A DNA stretch of 64,000 bases from Pseudo-nitzschia pungens (taxonomy: Eukaryota > Bacillariophyta > Bacillariophyceae > Bacillariales > Bacillariaceae), in the NCBI GenBank assembly GCA_037355855.1, contig CM074759.1, positions 7,192,001-7,256,000 on the forward strand, written 5' to 3'. This document shows positions 22,093 to 33,641 of the stretch, piece after piece (position 1 is the stretch's first letter; every line of letters begins with the position of its first letter). Both the position numbers and the translations under genes were made by a program. The notes below the pieces were generated by a model. It was not told the DNA's origin and searched no databases. It saw only the letters and a program-made list of their open reading frames with translations.

Positions 22093-25000
22093 TCAATCTT
22101 CCTCCGCCTGCGTCACAGGGACGATCGAGATCGTCGGGACGGCAATGTGCTCCGCGCCGCGCCGCTCGTCTTTCGACAACATCGGCAGCACGTCTGCCAC
22201 GTGACGCATGGTGGGCCGTCCGTGTGGACAGTTCCAGGGGCTATCAGTCATTGCCAATTTTTGCACGATCGAGACCATATCCTTTTGAGAAAGAGAGGTC
22301 CCGATCATGATGCTGCTCCGGCAGGCCCGGCTTGCAAACATGGCGATGGCTTTCGGCAGGCGGGTCAGCAAGCGATCAGTGTTGTCATGGATTCCCGTAG
22401 TCCCGGCATGCCTTCGAACGGCATTGTTCCCGTAGAGCCCCATTCCGTCAGTTCCGGTCCCGCCCGAGCCAGCCTCGTAGGAGGATCCCTCAGTGAGGAT
22501 CGAGCAAAGAACGGAAACATCGAGGGGTCCAAATTCGACTGCCTTGCGTCCATCTCGAGCTCCCGAGTGGGGCATCGAGGTCAGCGCTAGGCGGTGACGG
22601 ATCGGTGCATTGGGGTCGAACACGAACTTGAATCCGTTGGCCGCAAAAATGTTTCTGTGGTCCAGCACACAGGCTTCTTCAGACGGTGTCAGCTCGAGAG
22701 GCAGGGGTCTAATCAACGGTTGCACGTGCAATACCGTTGTCTTGACGAGCAGCTCAAAATTGTGCTTTTCATCGCACGCGTGCTGGTCGAGAATCCAAAG
22801 ATGGTTTCGGGGGCACAGTGCCAAAATGAAGCCGAGGTTGAACTGTCCGATGACTCGCATCCCGCTACGGAAGGTCGACTTGGAGATTCGAATGAAAGAA
22901 TCTTGACTCTCGTTTTCTTTGTTCGATTTCATTTCATCGCCGGTTGTATCTGAATGCTCGAATTTCCTTCCATCCCGAACTCTTGACTTCACCAATCGTC
23001 GAATACCATGCATCTCTTGCTTTCGCTTCCGCATGTTGAGGCGTTCCATCCGGGCTCTCGAGCAGACATCTTTCGTAGACAAAAAGGAGTGCCAAACGAC
23101 TTGCACCTTAGGGTTGGTAGTCGTCGAAGCATCGTCCCCCGTGCTGAAAGCTCCCTCTTCAGCGGTTGTGTCTCCCAATTCGGTGGAACTGGTGTCACGG
23201 GAGGAATCTTTCGGATCAGGTATCCCTGTCCCCTTGCTTTCGTCCCGTGATTTTCTTTCGCGGAACTCCAGCCTCTGATCCATAGCTGCAGTCTCCTCGT
23301 GATCTTTGGCATTGTCTGTAGTTCCCTCGTAGGCACTGGGCGCTATTGACTCGTTCCAAAAGGATAAATCGGCAACCTCTTCTCTTCGTTGTGGTTTGCT
23401 TGCGACAGCAGCCGTCGGACTGTCGTGGTCGTCCCTATTCGATGGACGATGAGCAAACTGTTGCAACCCTCCTCGTTTCGTCTTTCTCTTGGCCTTTTTG
23501 TTGCTGGTCTGTTTGCCTCCCGAATGGGCGAATTGGTCCAGATTCTCTTGTCGCGAGCTGCGGAAGGAGGGCTCAGCGCTGGGAGCATTGCACGGATTTG
23601 GGGCACCTGAAAGCGGCTCGCCGCACTCAGCTTCGGGAGTGACCGGTGGCTTGCTGCGCGGGGATCGGATCCCCCCGATCGAGATAAATCTCGCAAGTTG
23701 GGTGGCTGCCGTGCCATTCTCGGCTTTGACGTCGATATCGATTTCGTCACTATCGTTCCTTCGGAATTTGGATTGGATTTCGTTCCATTTCAGTCGGTCC
23801 GAATCGGAGATTCGATCCACAGGCAAAGTCAGGGAGGATTGCTGTTCCTCGGTGTCTTCTTCCATCGGTGAAGGAACTGCAGATTCCTCCATCGCGCAAG
23901 TCACCTCGATGCTGCCACTTTTGTTGGTTTGGTCGGGCATCGGATAGTCGGTGTCATCCCGTAAATGGGTGGTCGTTGTCGATTTTGGTTTTGCCACCAT
24001 CACGAGGCATTGTTTGTTCTGATGGAGTTGCGGACGGGGATCTTCGTCGCCGCGTAGGTTTTGTTCCGGGAACGCTGAGGGCTCCGCGGCACCGTTATCG
24101 TTGTTGTTGTTGTCGCTGCTGCTACAATGACCATCGGGACGGTTGTACCGATCGCTTCGATCGCGCGGGAAAATCCTTTCCTCCGTGCGGCGCCTCGCCT
24201 CCGATTCGTGCTGCATCTTGGCTTTCGACACGTCATGAACAAAAGCAAATCTCCGCTTGTATTCGTGGTGGTCGTCGTATTCGTATTCGTGGCTTTCCTG
24301 CGGATCGTTTTCGTCTTCGTCATAGTTCAGAGCGGGAGACGGACGCGGTGGGAGGTCGTCCACGTCCTCTTCTCCTTCTTCCGTGGTGATGTTCTTGCAG
24401 CTACTCGAGTTACAAGCGTGTACCTTTGCCCGTTCGTACGGGCTGTCGTGGCTGTTGTTGTGGCCGGAGGAAATTTCGGCGTCACTGACCCGTGCCGCTG
24501 CTCTTCGTGGAACGTTCGTCAGTGGTTGCTGCGAGAGGCCGCTATTGTTGCTCTGGTCCACAAAAACGTGGGAGGACGACGACGATCCATCGGACGACAG
24601 GGACCACAGTTTGGAGAGGTGTTCCACAAGGATTCCCATCAGCTCATCCTCGTTGGTGAATAGAACTGTCTGTTTGTCGGGAGACAGGTTGATGTCAAAG
24701 GCATTGTTGGGGAGAGTGAATTCCAGCAGGGCCGAGGGTTTTTTGGGCGGCCTGATATTCGCACTGGCATTTGTATTCCCAGCGCTGCACTGTGTGGCGC
24801 AAGCGTTAGTCCAAAGCTTCTTCAGGAGAGCCGTCACCCCCGGCAGTTTCACCACCCGGCCATTGATACTGTAGTAATGAGCGGAGCGAATGCGACTTTT
24901 TGTGGTCGATGACGAGGATGATCCGCGCAATGATTGCTGGGAAACGGCCAGCAGCAATGGCTCTTTAGAAATCAGTCCCCGGATTCCCCAGCGGTAGCAA

Positions 25001-26146
25001 ACCTCATCATCATACTTGTCGTCCTTGCTGTTCGTGTTGGCATGATGGTTTGTCGCTGTTCGAAAATAGGATTCTAGCGATACTTCCAAAGGGGTTGTGC
25101 CCTTGACAAAGGCCGGCCCTAGAAGCGAGCTGGCCGTTTCCTGGATAGATTTGGAATTTGAGCTCGTGACCAACCCCATCTCCTCCCGGTGATTCTGCCT
25201 CCCCCCAATGTCCATGAGGTGAAAGCTCACACCCACGTTGAAAATACCGTATGCCTCCACGAGTTTGAAGAGCTTGTTCCGCTCGGTCTGGATCCGGCGC
25301 ACCAGGTCTGCCCGGCGGGCCGGTAGCCTCGCAAAGGGCTTGAGGACCGCCACGGTCGTTCCGACCTTGCGGGCCAGAGTCTCACTCTGGCTGGTAATTG
25401 GACTCCCATCGTTCCCAAACACGAGCTTGGTGGCGACGGCGTCGTCGGCTGTCCGGGAGGCGACCACCAACGACTCCGATACGCAGACGGTGGAAAAGAG
25501 GGCCTCCCCTCGAAAGCCCATAGTTAGGCCGGTTCCGGTGTAGATATCGTCGAGGTGCTCGATCTTGGATGTGGCGTGCCGAGCGGCCACGTAGGGGAGG
25601 GATCCGACCGGAATGCCGTTGCCGTCATCCGAGACCTCGATGATGTCGAGGCCCTGTCCGAACAGGCGAACTGCGCGTAGCAGCATAACGTGGAATGTAC
25701 GGAACGGGGCGGAATGCAATGTGAGGGATGGGTTTTGGGGTTTGGAGTGTAATGATGTAATCAGAACAAATATTCGAGTGGAAATAATACGATAATCACA
25801 GAAACAAAGGACGAATTGAGCATGAATATGCGGTAGATGGGAAGGAAGGAACGAAGGAAGTAGCGATTTATCCATTGTGGTCATGGAGGGAAATCCAACA
25901 GGATGCATAATACCAGCACTCACTCTTGATGGTAGTGCTTTCCGCATCGAGGGCATTGTCCATCAACTCCTTAACAATGCTGGCTAGATCGGAAATGGCC
26001 TGCTCGGCCGTGATGCGTCGCACCGTGTCGGTGTCGAGGCGTTGGATTTCCGAGGTTTCGGGCAGGGGTTCGGCTGACGCCTGGGACTCGGACGGAGGAT
26101 GCGATTGCTGTGATTTCTCCATGGTGCGCGCCCGTGCTGTAGACAT
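22093..26146 (-). CDS. PMS2: PMS2-type DNA mismatch repair protein (MutL-alpha endonuclease subunit)
   Basis: Two exons: 26146-25924 and 25670-22093, 1266 residues. The N-terminal GHKL ATPase has motif I with KELMDNALDAE (E60 base, N64 Mg ligand), motif II DDGNGI (89-94) and motif III GFRGEAL (126-132). The C-terminal dimerisation and nuclease domain has RVIGQFNLGFILA, the metal-binding signature DQHACDEKHNFELL (D1036, H1038, E1042), ACRSSIMIG and CPHGRPTMRHV (C1222). This is the full PMS2 set of endonuclease motifs, so an active nicking enzyme working with MLH1 after MutS recognition is expected. The linker between the halves (about residues 420-1000) is unusually long, acidic and low-complexity, which explains the size above the roughly 860 residues usual for the family. 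The ATG at 26146 is supported by conserved sequence starting at about residue 35. MLH1, MLH3 and bacterial MutL are excluded by the CPHGRPT and DQHA pair in this arrangement. Confidence 0.93.
25671..25923 (-). other. Intron of the PMS2 gene
   Basis: A 253-bp GT-AG intron, phase 1. The donor reads AAGA|GTGAGT and the acceptor CGCAG|TTCGCC. The joint gives TTIKIRLFGQGLDIIEVSDD, continuous with the ATPase fold. Without splicing the ATPase motif I would be missing. Confidence 0.9.
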
Positions 26147-26808
26147 AATCCCAGACGGTGAGAGGGCGTTAACGTTTACGTTTGCTGTATCACGAATCGT
26201 TTAGAGTGCTCAAGTTGTTTGTATCGCAAAAAGCAAGCGGGCAGCAGCGTGCTTCCCGAGGTGTTTTTCTCGTTCTCGTTCTCGTTTTCGTTTTAATTTT
26301 CGTTGTCGTTGTCGTTGTCGTTTTCGTTGTCGTTGGTTTTGTGTTGATGATAGTGCCAGCGAGGTTGCGTAAGACTGTTTTGAGTCGGCAATGCGGGTAA
26401 AAAATCTTATCGTTTGCGGTTCGAGATGGGATTCTTGGCACCAAACGATGGCTATTCGAAACCTTCCCAAGAAGATCGGTCGACTGGATTTCGTTCTTCG
26501 AACAAAGTAGTACACTTCCTTCATCAATCCCTCCGAGACCGAGCCGAATCGATTCGATCATCCATCGGTCGGCCAAACGCAGTTGAGCAGAACGATGCTA
26601 ACTAAGAGGGAATGTGGGTATGGGCACAGTGGATCACGAACTGTCTCCTGTCCTCATCTGGGATACGGATGAATGATTCCCGAAATACTGATAGAAACAC
26701 ATATATTTTATGTATCCACGGTACAGTAAATACCTTACACATAGGCACATTAAAATCGCTCCTCCGAGGACCCCCTCCGAGGGGACCGATCATGGACGTG
26801 GGGTAACT
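26147..26808. other. Upstream region of PMS2; no gene seen
   Basis: It holds a TCGTTT/GTCGTT simple-repeat tract at about 26266-26335 and a short inverted repeat, CTCCGAGGACCCCCTCCGAG, at about 26762. Confidence 0.5.
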
Positions 26809-27322
26809 TACTACGGAATTCCTATCACCTGATCCCCCCCAATTTTTAATGTCCTTTACTCGGGAGTTCAGGGCATTTTGACCTTCGTCTTGTAGTAGAT
26901 TTTTCCACACGGCTCTACAGAGCAGCTCCTAGGCAACTCGTTGAGAAATCTCTCCAGTACTACGGTACTAATTCTACATGATATTGTTCAAAATTACATT
27001 TTGGCTCCTACTCAACCAATCTTGACTTGATAACACCAAATAAAACAACTCTGGGCACAAGGGTTGGATGGACATAGGTGTTATGGCTTCAGGTCTATTG
27101 CAACTGCTTCCAATTCATTCACCATGGTCAGGAGGAGTTGTAGCCTAATTTGTTGTACATGAATTTGTGTAGAAAATTAGTACCAGAGTTTCTTTCTGGG
27201 AAATGACCGAGTCCTGTAGTAGACTCCAGTAGAAAAATGTATCACCAGACAAAGGTCAAAATGCCCTATACTCCTGACTTAATCTGATTAAAAATGGGGG
27301 GATCAGCTGATAGAAATATGTG
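26809..27322. mobile_element. MITE-like element with ~100-bp diverged inverted repeats
   Basis: The left end, GGAATTCCTATCACCTGATC with CCCCCAATTTTTAAT after it, and the right end (ATTAAAAATGGGGGGATCAG and CTGATAGAAATATG) are complementary. The complementarity continues through AGGGCATTTTGACCTT. The outermost bases resemble those of the 95-bp MITE. No coding capacity. Confidence 0.7.
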
Positions 27323-28326
27323 GAACTTGCTCCTTCAGTCATTTACAGTGGTACTACTAGTACTACTTTGGGCCACATTACCAATGACACCACCAGTAGT
27401 AGCAAGAAGTTCTCTGTTCAGCAGATAACATTGGGTGGGCAATCATAAGTGGGCATCATATTTGTTTTGGGAATAGTTTGATTCTGGCAATCAATCATTA
27501 CAGTGAGAGCATTCATACCAACACCCAATATTTAGGAATCCATGCCCTCTCCTCAGCATGGTGGAAAAAATGACAAAAATTCAAAAATTCTTGCTGTCTC
27601 ATACAAACTCGAAAAATGGTCACCGTGTACTGAAAATCACCAGAAGATGGGAAGGGTGATTTTTCAAAAATCGAAAATAGAATCTCACTTACACATTTTG
27701 AGGCGAGCTCGTGGGAGCAGACGTTAAGTACGAATGATATTTTGAACTTTTGTCTCATTGAACAATACTTAGTACTTCGTAACAAGAATGACTTCGCATT
27801 AGGTTCGAATTTGAGACGAACGTTCGGTTTTTACTTCAGTGAAACATGTTTGACTCATTGTTCTTCGTGTCAAAAAAAATCTTCTCACAGAACTTTCGAA
27901 GCTACTAACCGCCGTACGGTAAGATTCCCGTCGATGAATTGCTTGAAAATGCTTCTCGTGATCTGACAAGATGAAGAAGCTTCCGTTCGATAGCTGTGCA
28001 AAAGTTCTCGAAGGAACATATTGTGCCATGAAAATGCATCTCTTTATCCGAGGAAGGGTGTTCGCATGTTCAACAGGGAGCAAGATCCTCCCGAAGTGTT
28101 CTAGAACTTATCAATCTGAGGCTTGGGAAGATTTCCAGGAATCCATATGCATTGTTGATACGCTAACTCAACGCGTATACACCTAATGGAGAAAAGTAAG
28201 GTACATTGCGAAGTCGACAACGCAAGATTTTAATCGGTCTATGTTCACATAATTTGGAATCTTATCCCCGCAAAAGCCAACTCCATCCCCTGCAACAGAG
28301 CCGATTACCTACCTACGAATACAACC
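27323..28326. other. No gene seen
   Basis: Spacer DNA. Open frames at 27742-28186 have no family signature and no good start context. Confidence 0.45.
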
Positions 28327-29235
28327 ATGGGAGCCAAGATTACCGTACTCAAAAACAAGATTGAGGCTGCAGTTAAAGGCGCAGGCGACGAGGCACAAGA
28401 GAACAAAACGAAAGCCTTTGAAAAGATCACCAAAATAATGGAGATCCTTTCGAACAAGAGAGACACTTTTACTAACAGAATCATACAGACCCGCGGAAAC
28501 GGAATCGGTGCAACGCGAGAAATCCAAGGTGGAAGGACCGTGAGTAGAGTATCCGAGATGCGCTGTTGTAGCACAAGCGGAGCCAACCCTGGAATCAAGC
28601 AGGCCATCGGCAGCTTCTTCAAGATTGCTCAAGGTGGCGACACCGCAAAGAAATCAGCCGTTGAAGGAGCTCAAAAACTTCTCATGTCAGGACTCGACGC
28701 ACTCTTTGGAAATTCAACAGCCTCGAGCTCGTCGAGGGAAGGATTCGTGTGCCTTTTCCTCAACTTTGCCTTCGTCCGAATCGATTTCATGGTGTACTCC
28801 TACAACGCTAGCGGACAAAAGTGGGGTGCGAAAGCCTTCGAAAGTGGTTCCGTTTACGTTGCAGACATCGCGGTCCTCGACGCTGGAAACGACCTTCGCC
28901 CCTCGGAAGTCGACTTCTTGCTTGGTCAGGCCTTGCAAACCGATCCCGCTCCTAGTGAAGAAGGTGAAGAAAAAGGTGAAGAAGCTACGCAGAGGGATAT
29001 CAAGGCAATCCAGAAACTCAAGATTCAGTTGGCTCAGAGCGTCCTCCTCTCTCAGAAGCTCCAAGATCCTCGGCTTAAAATTGGGGATCTCGAAAAGCTC
29101 TCGAACTCAATGTTGAAAGCCAGCCAATCGATCAAAGATGGATTTTCTGAACTACAAGACTTCCCGGAAGAAGAAGAAAAAGAAATTACTAAAGAGGACC
29201 TGGCAAAAGAATTTGTTGAAAAAACAACTTCTTAG
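28327..29235 (+). CDS. Conserved-looking protein of unknown function, 302 residues
   Basis: An ATG-started, intronless frame. I do not recognise the family. Residues 1-60 are a charged, probably helical segment. Residues 90-130 contain a small-residue-rich helix (AIGSFFKIAQGGDTAKKSA). Residues about 138-185 form the most structured-looking part (GFVCLFLNFAFVRIDFMVYS, then SGSVYVADIAVLDAG), which looks like alternating strands. Residues 210-300 are a charged helical tail rich in Glu and Lys. No signal peptide. The stop codon TAG at 29233 is followed, in the same frame, by a strongly hydrophobic stretch with two potential membrane segments (to about 29380). The protein may therefore have lost, or optionally extend into, a membrane anchor. 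Codon usage looks ordinary, and the frame is far longer than chance. Confidence 0.6.
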   Translation: MGAKITVLKNKIEAAVKGAGDEAQENKTKAFEKITKIMEILSNKRDTFTNRIIQTRGNGIGATREIQGGRTVSRVSEMRCCSTSGANPGIKQAIGSFFKIAQGGDTAKKSAVEGAQKLLMSGLDALFGNSTASSSSREGFVCLFLNFAFVRIDFMVYSYNASGQKWGAKAFESGSVYVADIAVLDAGNDLRPSEVDFLLGQALQTDPAPSEEGEEKGEEATQRDIKAIQKLKIQLAQSVLLSQKLQDPRLKIGDLEKLSNSMLKASQSIKDGFSELQDFPEEEEKEITKEDLAKEFVEKTTS

Positions 29236-29553
29236 TATTTGTTCCCAACACTCCTCTTTGTCACCCTTCTCACGCTTCTCACCTGGGCCTACGCGGACTC
29301 CGAAAACTTTATCGGTACGACCCTCTCGGGTGTTCTGCTACTAGCACTATGCTTTGTTCGAACCCCCGAACGTTATGTCTCTCGAATGAGGTTTTCTTGG
29401 AGTATCAAGGCAGAAGCTCACAATAATTGCATCTTGAATACGTACTGTAATACCGTCTCGTCGTACCGGTACATGCCCATGCACCTACGGTACGGTACTG
29501 TAATACGTAGTAGTAATAACAATAATAATAATACTCATACTGATACGAAGTAA
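29236..29553 (+). other. In-frame hydrophobic extension after the stop of the preceding gene
   Basis: It is read in the same frame directly after TAG: LFPTLLFVTLLTLLTWAYA, then about 10 polar residues, then LSGVLLLALCFV and a basic end RTPERYVSR. Two hydrophobic segments with a basic flank look like a membrane anchor rather than random DNA. It has no ATG of its own at the start. Confidence 0.35.
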
Positions 29554-30077
29554 GACCTTACGTAAGTCATTTCAAATTACGAGTAACCTTAACCTATTTT
29601 AATAATAAACCTTACGTAGCGGTAGAATGTAGAACTTCTCTGTGAAAGTAACCCGAATATCAATATTGAATAAGCCTTAACCTTACTGTACTGTCGCTTC
29701 GTTTTGTCGTGCACCGGTACAGATGTAACTGTCTGATACAGTACGGTACTACTATAGTCCTACGTACGAGTTAGGTTACGTGCTACCACATAGTAAGGTT
29801 AACCTTCTCATAGTAATAATTACGGTACGGTACGGTACACGTGTAGGTTAATCATTTTTTTCCCTTTTTTTTTGATTGATTGAAAAGTATCCACTGATTC
29901 CGGTACACGTGTATGAAATATGGAGTAGAAGTAATAATTAATTTTTCATCTCTTAAAATTTTTTTTAATCGTAGTTTAAGGCCTATATTGCTTGTTAGAA
30001 ATTTTAGTATCAGTGACGGAAAGGCATAGTTTCCTACCTCCATGTCTCTCGAGTCTCATATCCATGACCTTGACAAA
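29554..30077. other. No gene seen
   Basis: Spacer rich in TACGGTAC and TAACCTTA words, with runs of T at about 29857-29870. Confidence 0.5.
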
Positions 30078-30150
30078 TCTCTTTCGATGTTCTAGTACGC
30101 ATACATCCATTAAATCGATGTATGCGTGCGTACTAGAACATCGAAAGAGA
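30078..30150. repeat. 73-bp palindrome with ~30-bp arms
   Basis: Left arm TCTCTTTCGATGTTCTAGTA (continuing CGCATACATC) and right arm GATGTATGCG, a few extra bases, then TACTAGAACATCGAAAGAGA. The arms are complementary around a loop of about 9 nt. It lies about 150 bp before the start of the SGNH gene. Confidence 0.9.
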
Positions 30151-30297
30151 AAAAATAGTATCACAATAAAATCCTACCGAAGTAAGAATTCCACGTTGAA
30201 TTTCAAGGAAGGAGTGACAGAAACAACAACGACAACACATAACAGTGCACGTAAACCTTACCTGTATGTTGCTGGTTGCCAGACTTGGACGACGACG

Positions 30298-31614
30298 ATG
30301 AGAACCACTCCGACCTTGCTGGGGATTGCTGCGGTGTCCAGCATGGCATTGACAAGCGTTTTCCTCGAATCTGTCGAGTTGTCCGGCCTTTTCGCAACCA
30401 CCGGAACCATCGCGATGCCGGAAACCGGGCAGGAACCATCATCGCGAAACGCAACGGCGGTGGTAGCGGCAGCCGAAGCGGAAACCGAGCACACCTACAA
30501 CTCCAATCACACACCCACCCACCCACCCACACCCACCCACACACACACACACAACTATGCGACCCCCCTCGCTTACAGCTGGCTCGGCTTCACCTGGGTC
30601 CCGCCTCTGGGCGTTCCGTACTATCCGGGAAGCGAGATGCGCCGCCTCTTTGCAACCGAAAACACGCTCTGGGTGGGAGATTCTACCGGCCGGCAGGATT
30701 ACCAGACCGCCTACGCTGTGGTCAACGCCGACAATCCCGACAACGTCAACCTGGGATCCATGAACGCAAACATCAACAAGAACAAGGCCGCCAAGAATGC
30801 CGGAGTTGCGATGGAGATCCCTGTGCATTGTCCCAATCGCATGCCGCCCGCAAACCCTTCGTGTGTCTTTCCGTGTTTGGGGGGAATCCGGTTCATGGAC
30901 CTGGGACAGGTCAAGGGAACGGACGATCACTGCGTCGATGTGGATGTGGATGTGGATGTGGAAGGGGATGGGGATACTTCCAATCGAGACATTGGCATCG
31001 ACAGTGGCAATGTGAATGGCGTTGGCATTGAAGCCGATGACCACAATGGCACACGCATCGACGCGGATGTGGAAACGAATGTGGATCGCTTTGGAATCGG
31101 AAAGTTCGATTACAGCGACGCGGAGTGCTTCAACGAACTCGATCGCGTGCTGCAAGATGCCACCGCCGCAACCGTCCTTCGAAACGATTACAGCGTCGTG
31201 ATAGTGTCGCTCGGAATGCACGAGATCATCGGGAGGTGCGAAGACGGCAATACCACCGGCGGCGAACGCCTGGTCGGTTTGTTGGACGACCTGCGCGCGC
31301 TCTCGGGTCCCTCCCTCCTGGTCGTCTGGAAGACACACGGGCCCAGTGCGAAGGAAGAAGGAAACGGTGGGAGGCGGACCCAAGCCATCAACAACGTGAC
31401 CCGTGAGTGGTTTGCCACCGTAAATCCCGAGCACATGGACATTGCCGACGTGGAAACTATCGTCATGGGCCGAAACAGAGCCTTTGGGAAGGATCGAAAC
31501 GAGGGTGACCTCATTTCACACTGGGGAACGGAAACGAGGACGCTCGGCATACAGCTCATGTGCCGTGCGATCCACCTGAACCGAGAACGAACCCACCGCA
31601 GCGGCGCGAACTGA
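30298..31614 (+). CDS. Secreted or Golgi SGNH/PC-esterase-like protein
   Basis: 438 residues from the ATG at 30298. That start is chosen because it opens a hydrophobic N-terminus (TLLGIAAVSSMALTSVFL) suited to a signal peptide or anchor; the open frame further upstream is mostly spacer. A His/Thr/Pro-rich stretch follows at about 68-86. The enzyme-like part begins near residue 90. LWVGDSTGRQDYQ (G127-D128-S129 ... R132-Q133) matches the GDS-x-x-R block of the PC-esterase/TBL group, and DLISHW (D404 ... H408) sits where the D-x-x-H of these enzymes is expected. Between them lie VIVSLGMHE and LLVVWKTHGP, fitting strands of an SGNH fold, and a variable insert of DVDV repeats and glycine (about 215-265). 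Relatives add or remove O-acetyl groups on polysaccharides. The exact reaction here is unknown. Confidence 0.65.
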   Translation: MRTTPTLLGIAAVSSMALTSVFLESVELSGLFATTGTIAMPETGQEPSSRNATAVVAAAEAETEHTYNSNHTPTHPPTPTHTHTHNYATPLAYSWLGFTWVPPLGVPYYPGSEMRRLFATENTLWVGDSTGRQDYQTAYAVVNADNPDNVNLGSMNANINKNKAAKNAGVAMEIPVHCPNRMPPANPSCVFPCLGGIRFMDLGQVKGTDDHCVDVDVDVDVEGDGDTSNRDIGIDSGNVNGVGIEADDHNGTRIDADVETNVDRFGIGKFDYSDAECFNELDRVLQDATAATVLRNDYSVVIVSLGMHEIIGRCEDGNTTGGERLVGLLDDLRALSGPSLLVVWKTHGPSAKEEGNGGRRTQAINNVTREWFATVNPEHMDIADVETIVMGRNRAFGKDRNEGDLISHWGTETRTLGIQLMCRAIHLNRERTHRSGAN

Positions 31615-31689
31615 ATGAATGAATCAATCACTTTGCAACACACAAAAAATGATGCAAGTGCACGTAAGGTTACACGCACACATAAACCT

Positions 31690-31705
31690 GCGTGCACAAC
31701 GCACG

Positions 31706-31736
<31 letters not shown>

Positions 31737-31737
31737 G
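31690..31737 (+). repeat. CA/CG simple repeat
   Basis: Tract of ACGCACGCGCGCGCAC followed by (AC)n just downstream of the SGNH gene. Confidence 0.9.
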
Positions 31738-31860
31738 GTACAAAAATCATGCAAACCGCAGTGCGATTCCCGGGGCAAATCCCTTTTTGCTTTCGAATGC
31801 AGTGATCCAATGGAATGCATTGTATTGCTGCTCTGCCGTGCCGTGCCGTGCCGTGCCTCC

Positions 31861-32460
31861 TATCGTTTAGCTGCGGCGGAAAAATCTACTGTTAACCAGT
31901 TGTTGTAGGACCATCCTATATTCCTGATCGTATTAGTCAAATAACAGTTTAATGTTAATCTGACGAGTCTTATTTTACTCAATTTAGTCAAACATCAGTT
32001 TATTTTTGATCTGATGAGTCCTATTTCACCCTTTTCTATTGAATACTGATCCTGCTAGTCAAATTTTACTCAATTTTGGAAAGACGTTCCTTCGGAGAAA
32101 AAAGAGAACCCGACTTATTAAATCAAAGTAGTCATTACCGGTAAGCCTCGCTAAAATTGGCCAAAATAAAACTTGAATCGAATTAGTCATTACTAGTAGA
32201 TGCGTGTGGTTCTAAAGTGGTTCTAAAAATGCGCATATGCGCATATGCCAAAATTACATGTGTCAACTTCAGTGAGTATTTGCAACAACAAGAGCACCTC
32301 TGAAGTCTATAGAACCATATACCTATGGAAAGAGGAGAGTGAGAGCTTTCTAACAAGCCATTACTTGTTGCTATTGGATCTATACTTTAGAAGTTATGAT
32401 TACTCCAAAAAAAAAATGCGCATATCTGCAGTTTTAAAACCCCGCCGCAGCTAAACGATA
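31861..32460. mobile_element. MITE-like element, family A, with 17-bp perfect inverted repeats
   Basis: The ends TCGTTTAGCTGCGGCGG (31863-31879) and CCGCCGCAGCTAAACGA (32442-32458) are perfect inverted repeats, each bordered by TA, the target duplication of Tc1/mariner-type transposons. 600 bp, no coding capacity. A diverged copy lies at 4877-5414. Confidence 0.85.
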
Positions 32461-33641
32461 ATTCTATGTGCGACGCTGCATTCTCGACATTGGCAAGGCA
32501 AGACGCTTCTACCAATTTCCGCCTCGGAGTTAATTTTGTTGACGAGCCATGTAAACCAAGATAGCTATGAGAGCCAGGCTTCAGCAAACGGGAAGTTTCA
32601 CGAGGTTCTGGGTGTAATGTCATTTGACTCATCCAATGAGTGATTCTCAACCCTTCCTCCAAATCTTGTAGCAAGGGGGTGCGAATTAATTTGGCTCAGT
32701 TTGTACCCACTTTCAACACGACGGCACCCCAAAATTCCATACCCAGTAACTACATCGCCAGAGGTACATTCGCCAGCAAATGCCCAAAACTCCGACCTGC
32801 ATTGGTGCTGACGGTTGCTTGAAACTCAATAATGCCAAGGGGGCACCAGGAGAGAAAGAAAATACACCTTCTGCGCAGCATGCAATACGGTTTGCCTCAC
32901 TACTGACTTTTCCATAGAGTAGTAACAAAAAACCTGTACATTTTGGGCCTTAGGATAATCCCGTGATCTTCGGGTTGAATTTTTTGCTAATTAGGATGTT
33001 GAACTTAAAAAACAATTAGGTTAAGGTTGTAGGTTGAGTATGGGAAACCTTAGGTTGAGGTTGTAGGTTGAATAAGGACAACCTTAGGTTGTAGGTTGTT
33101 ATTTAACACAACCTTGAGCTTGAGGTTGCGCCTTGTAACATGTTAATGTTACGATCCTACGAAAGTCTCTAAATGATTCATCGAATCCTGCATGTGCTCC
33201 AATATACAAGGATACATACTATGATATTCATGATTATTTTTTGATCATTCATTCCATACTCAAGAAATCATTCCCATCTCGTAAAGTATTCGACCATTCA
33301 CAATTTCTTTAATCACACCAATTTTATAATTATTCATTTTTAAAATACCTCTATCGTGTACCACTCCATCTAATTCTACCCTAGAGTGTTACACGCCTTA
33401 CTACTATTAGTAATTAGCATGCACTAAAACAAAAAATATTTTTTCGGTTATTTACCACAACCTTAAGGTTTTATACTGCTGGGGTTTGCAAGCGAGTAAT
33501 ATGTCACTGAGGGATGACCCTCACAATCAAAGCACACAGAACAACAACAAATCAATCAAATTTTTGATTGTCTTTCACTTGCACCAAGTGTGTTCCTGGG
33601 GATTGCCATTTTTTGATCCATGGGTCTATAAAAGAACTGAA
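32461..33641. other. No gene seen; AGGTTGTAGGTTG words
   Basis: Short repeated words AACCTTAGGTTG and AGGTTGTAGGTTGA cluster at 33010-33130. The rest is AT-rich. Confidence 0.5.

Noticed and set aside
29992..30297. Upstream extension of the SGNH gene to 29992
   Set aside because: It runs through the 73-bp palindrome and low-complexity spacer; the ATG at 30298 starts a proper signal sequence.
30439..31434. 331-codon minus-strand frame opposite the SGNH gene
   Set aside because: Antisense by-product; no domain, while the plus strand has GDS and D-x-x-x-H blocks.
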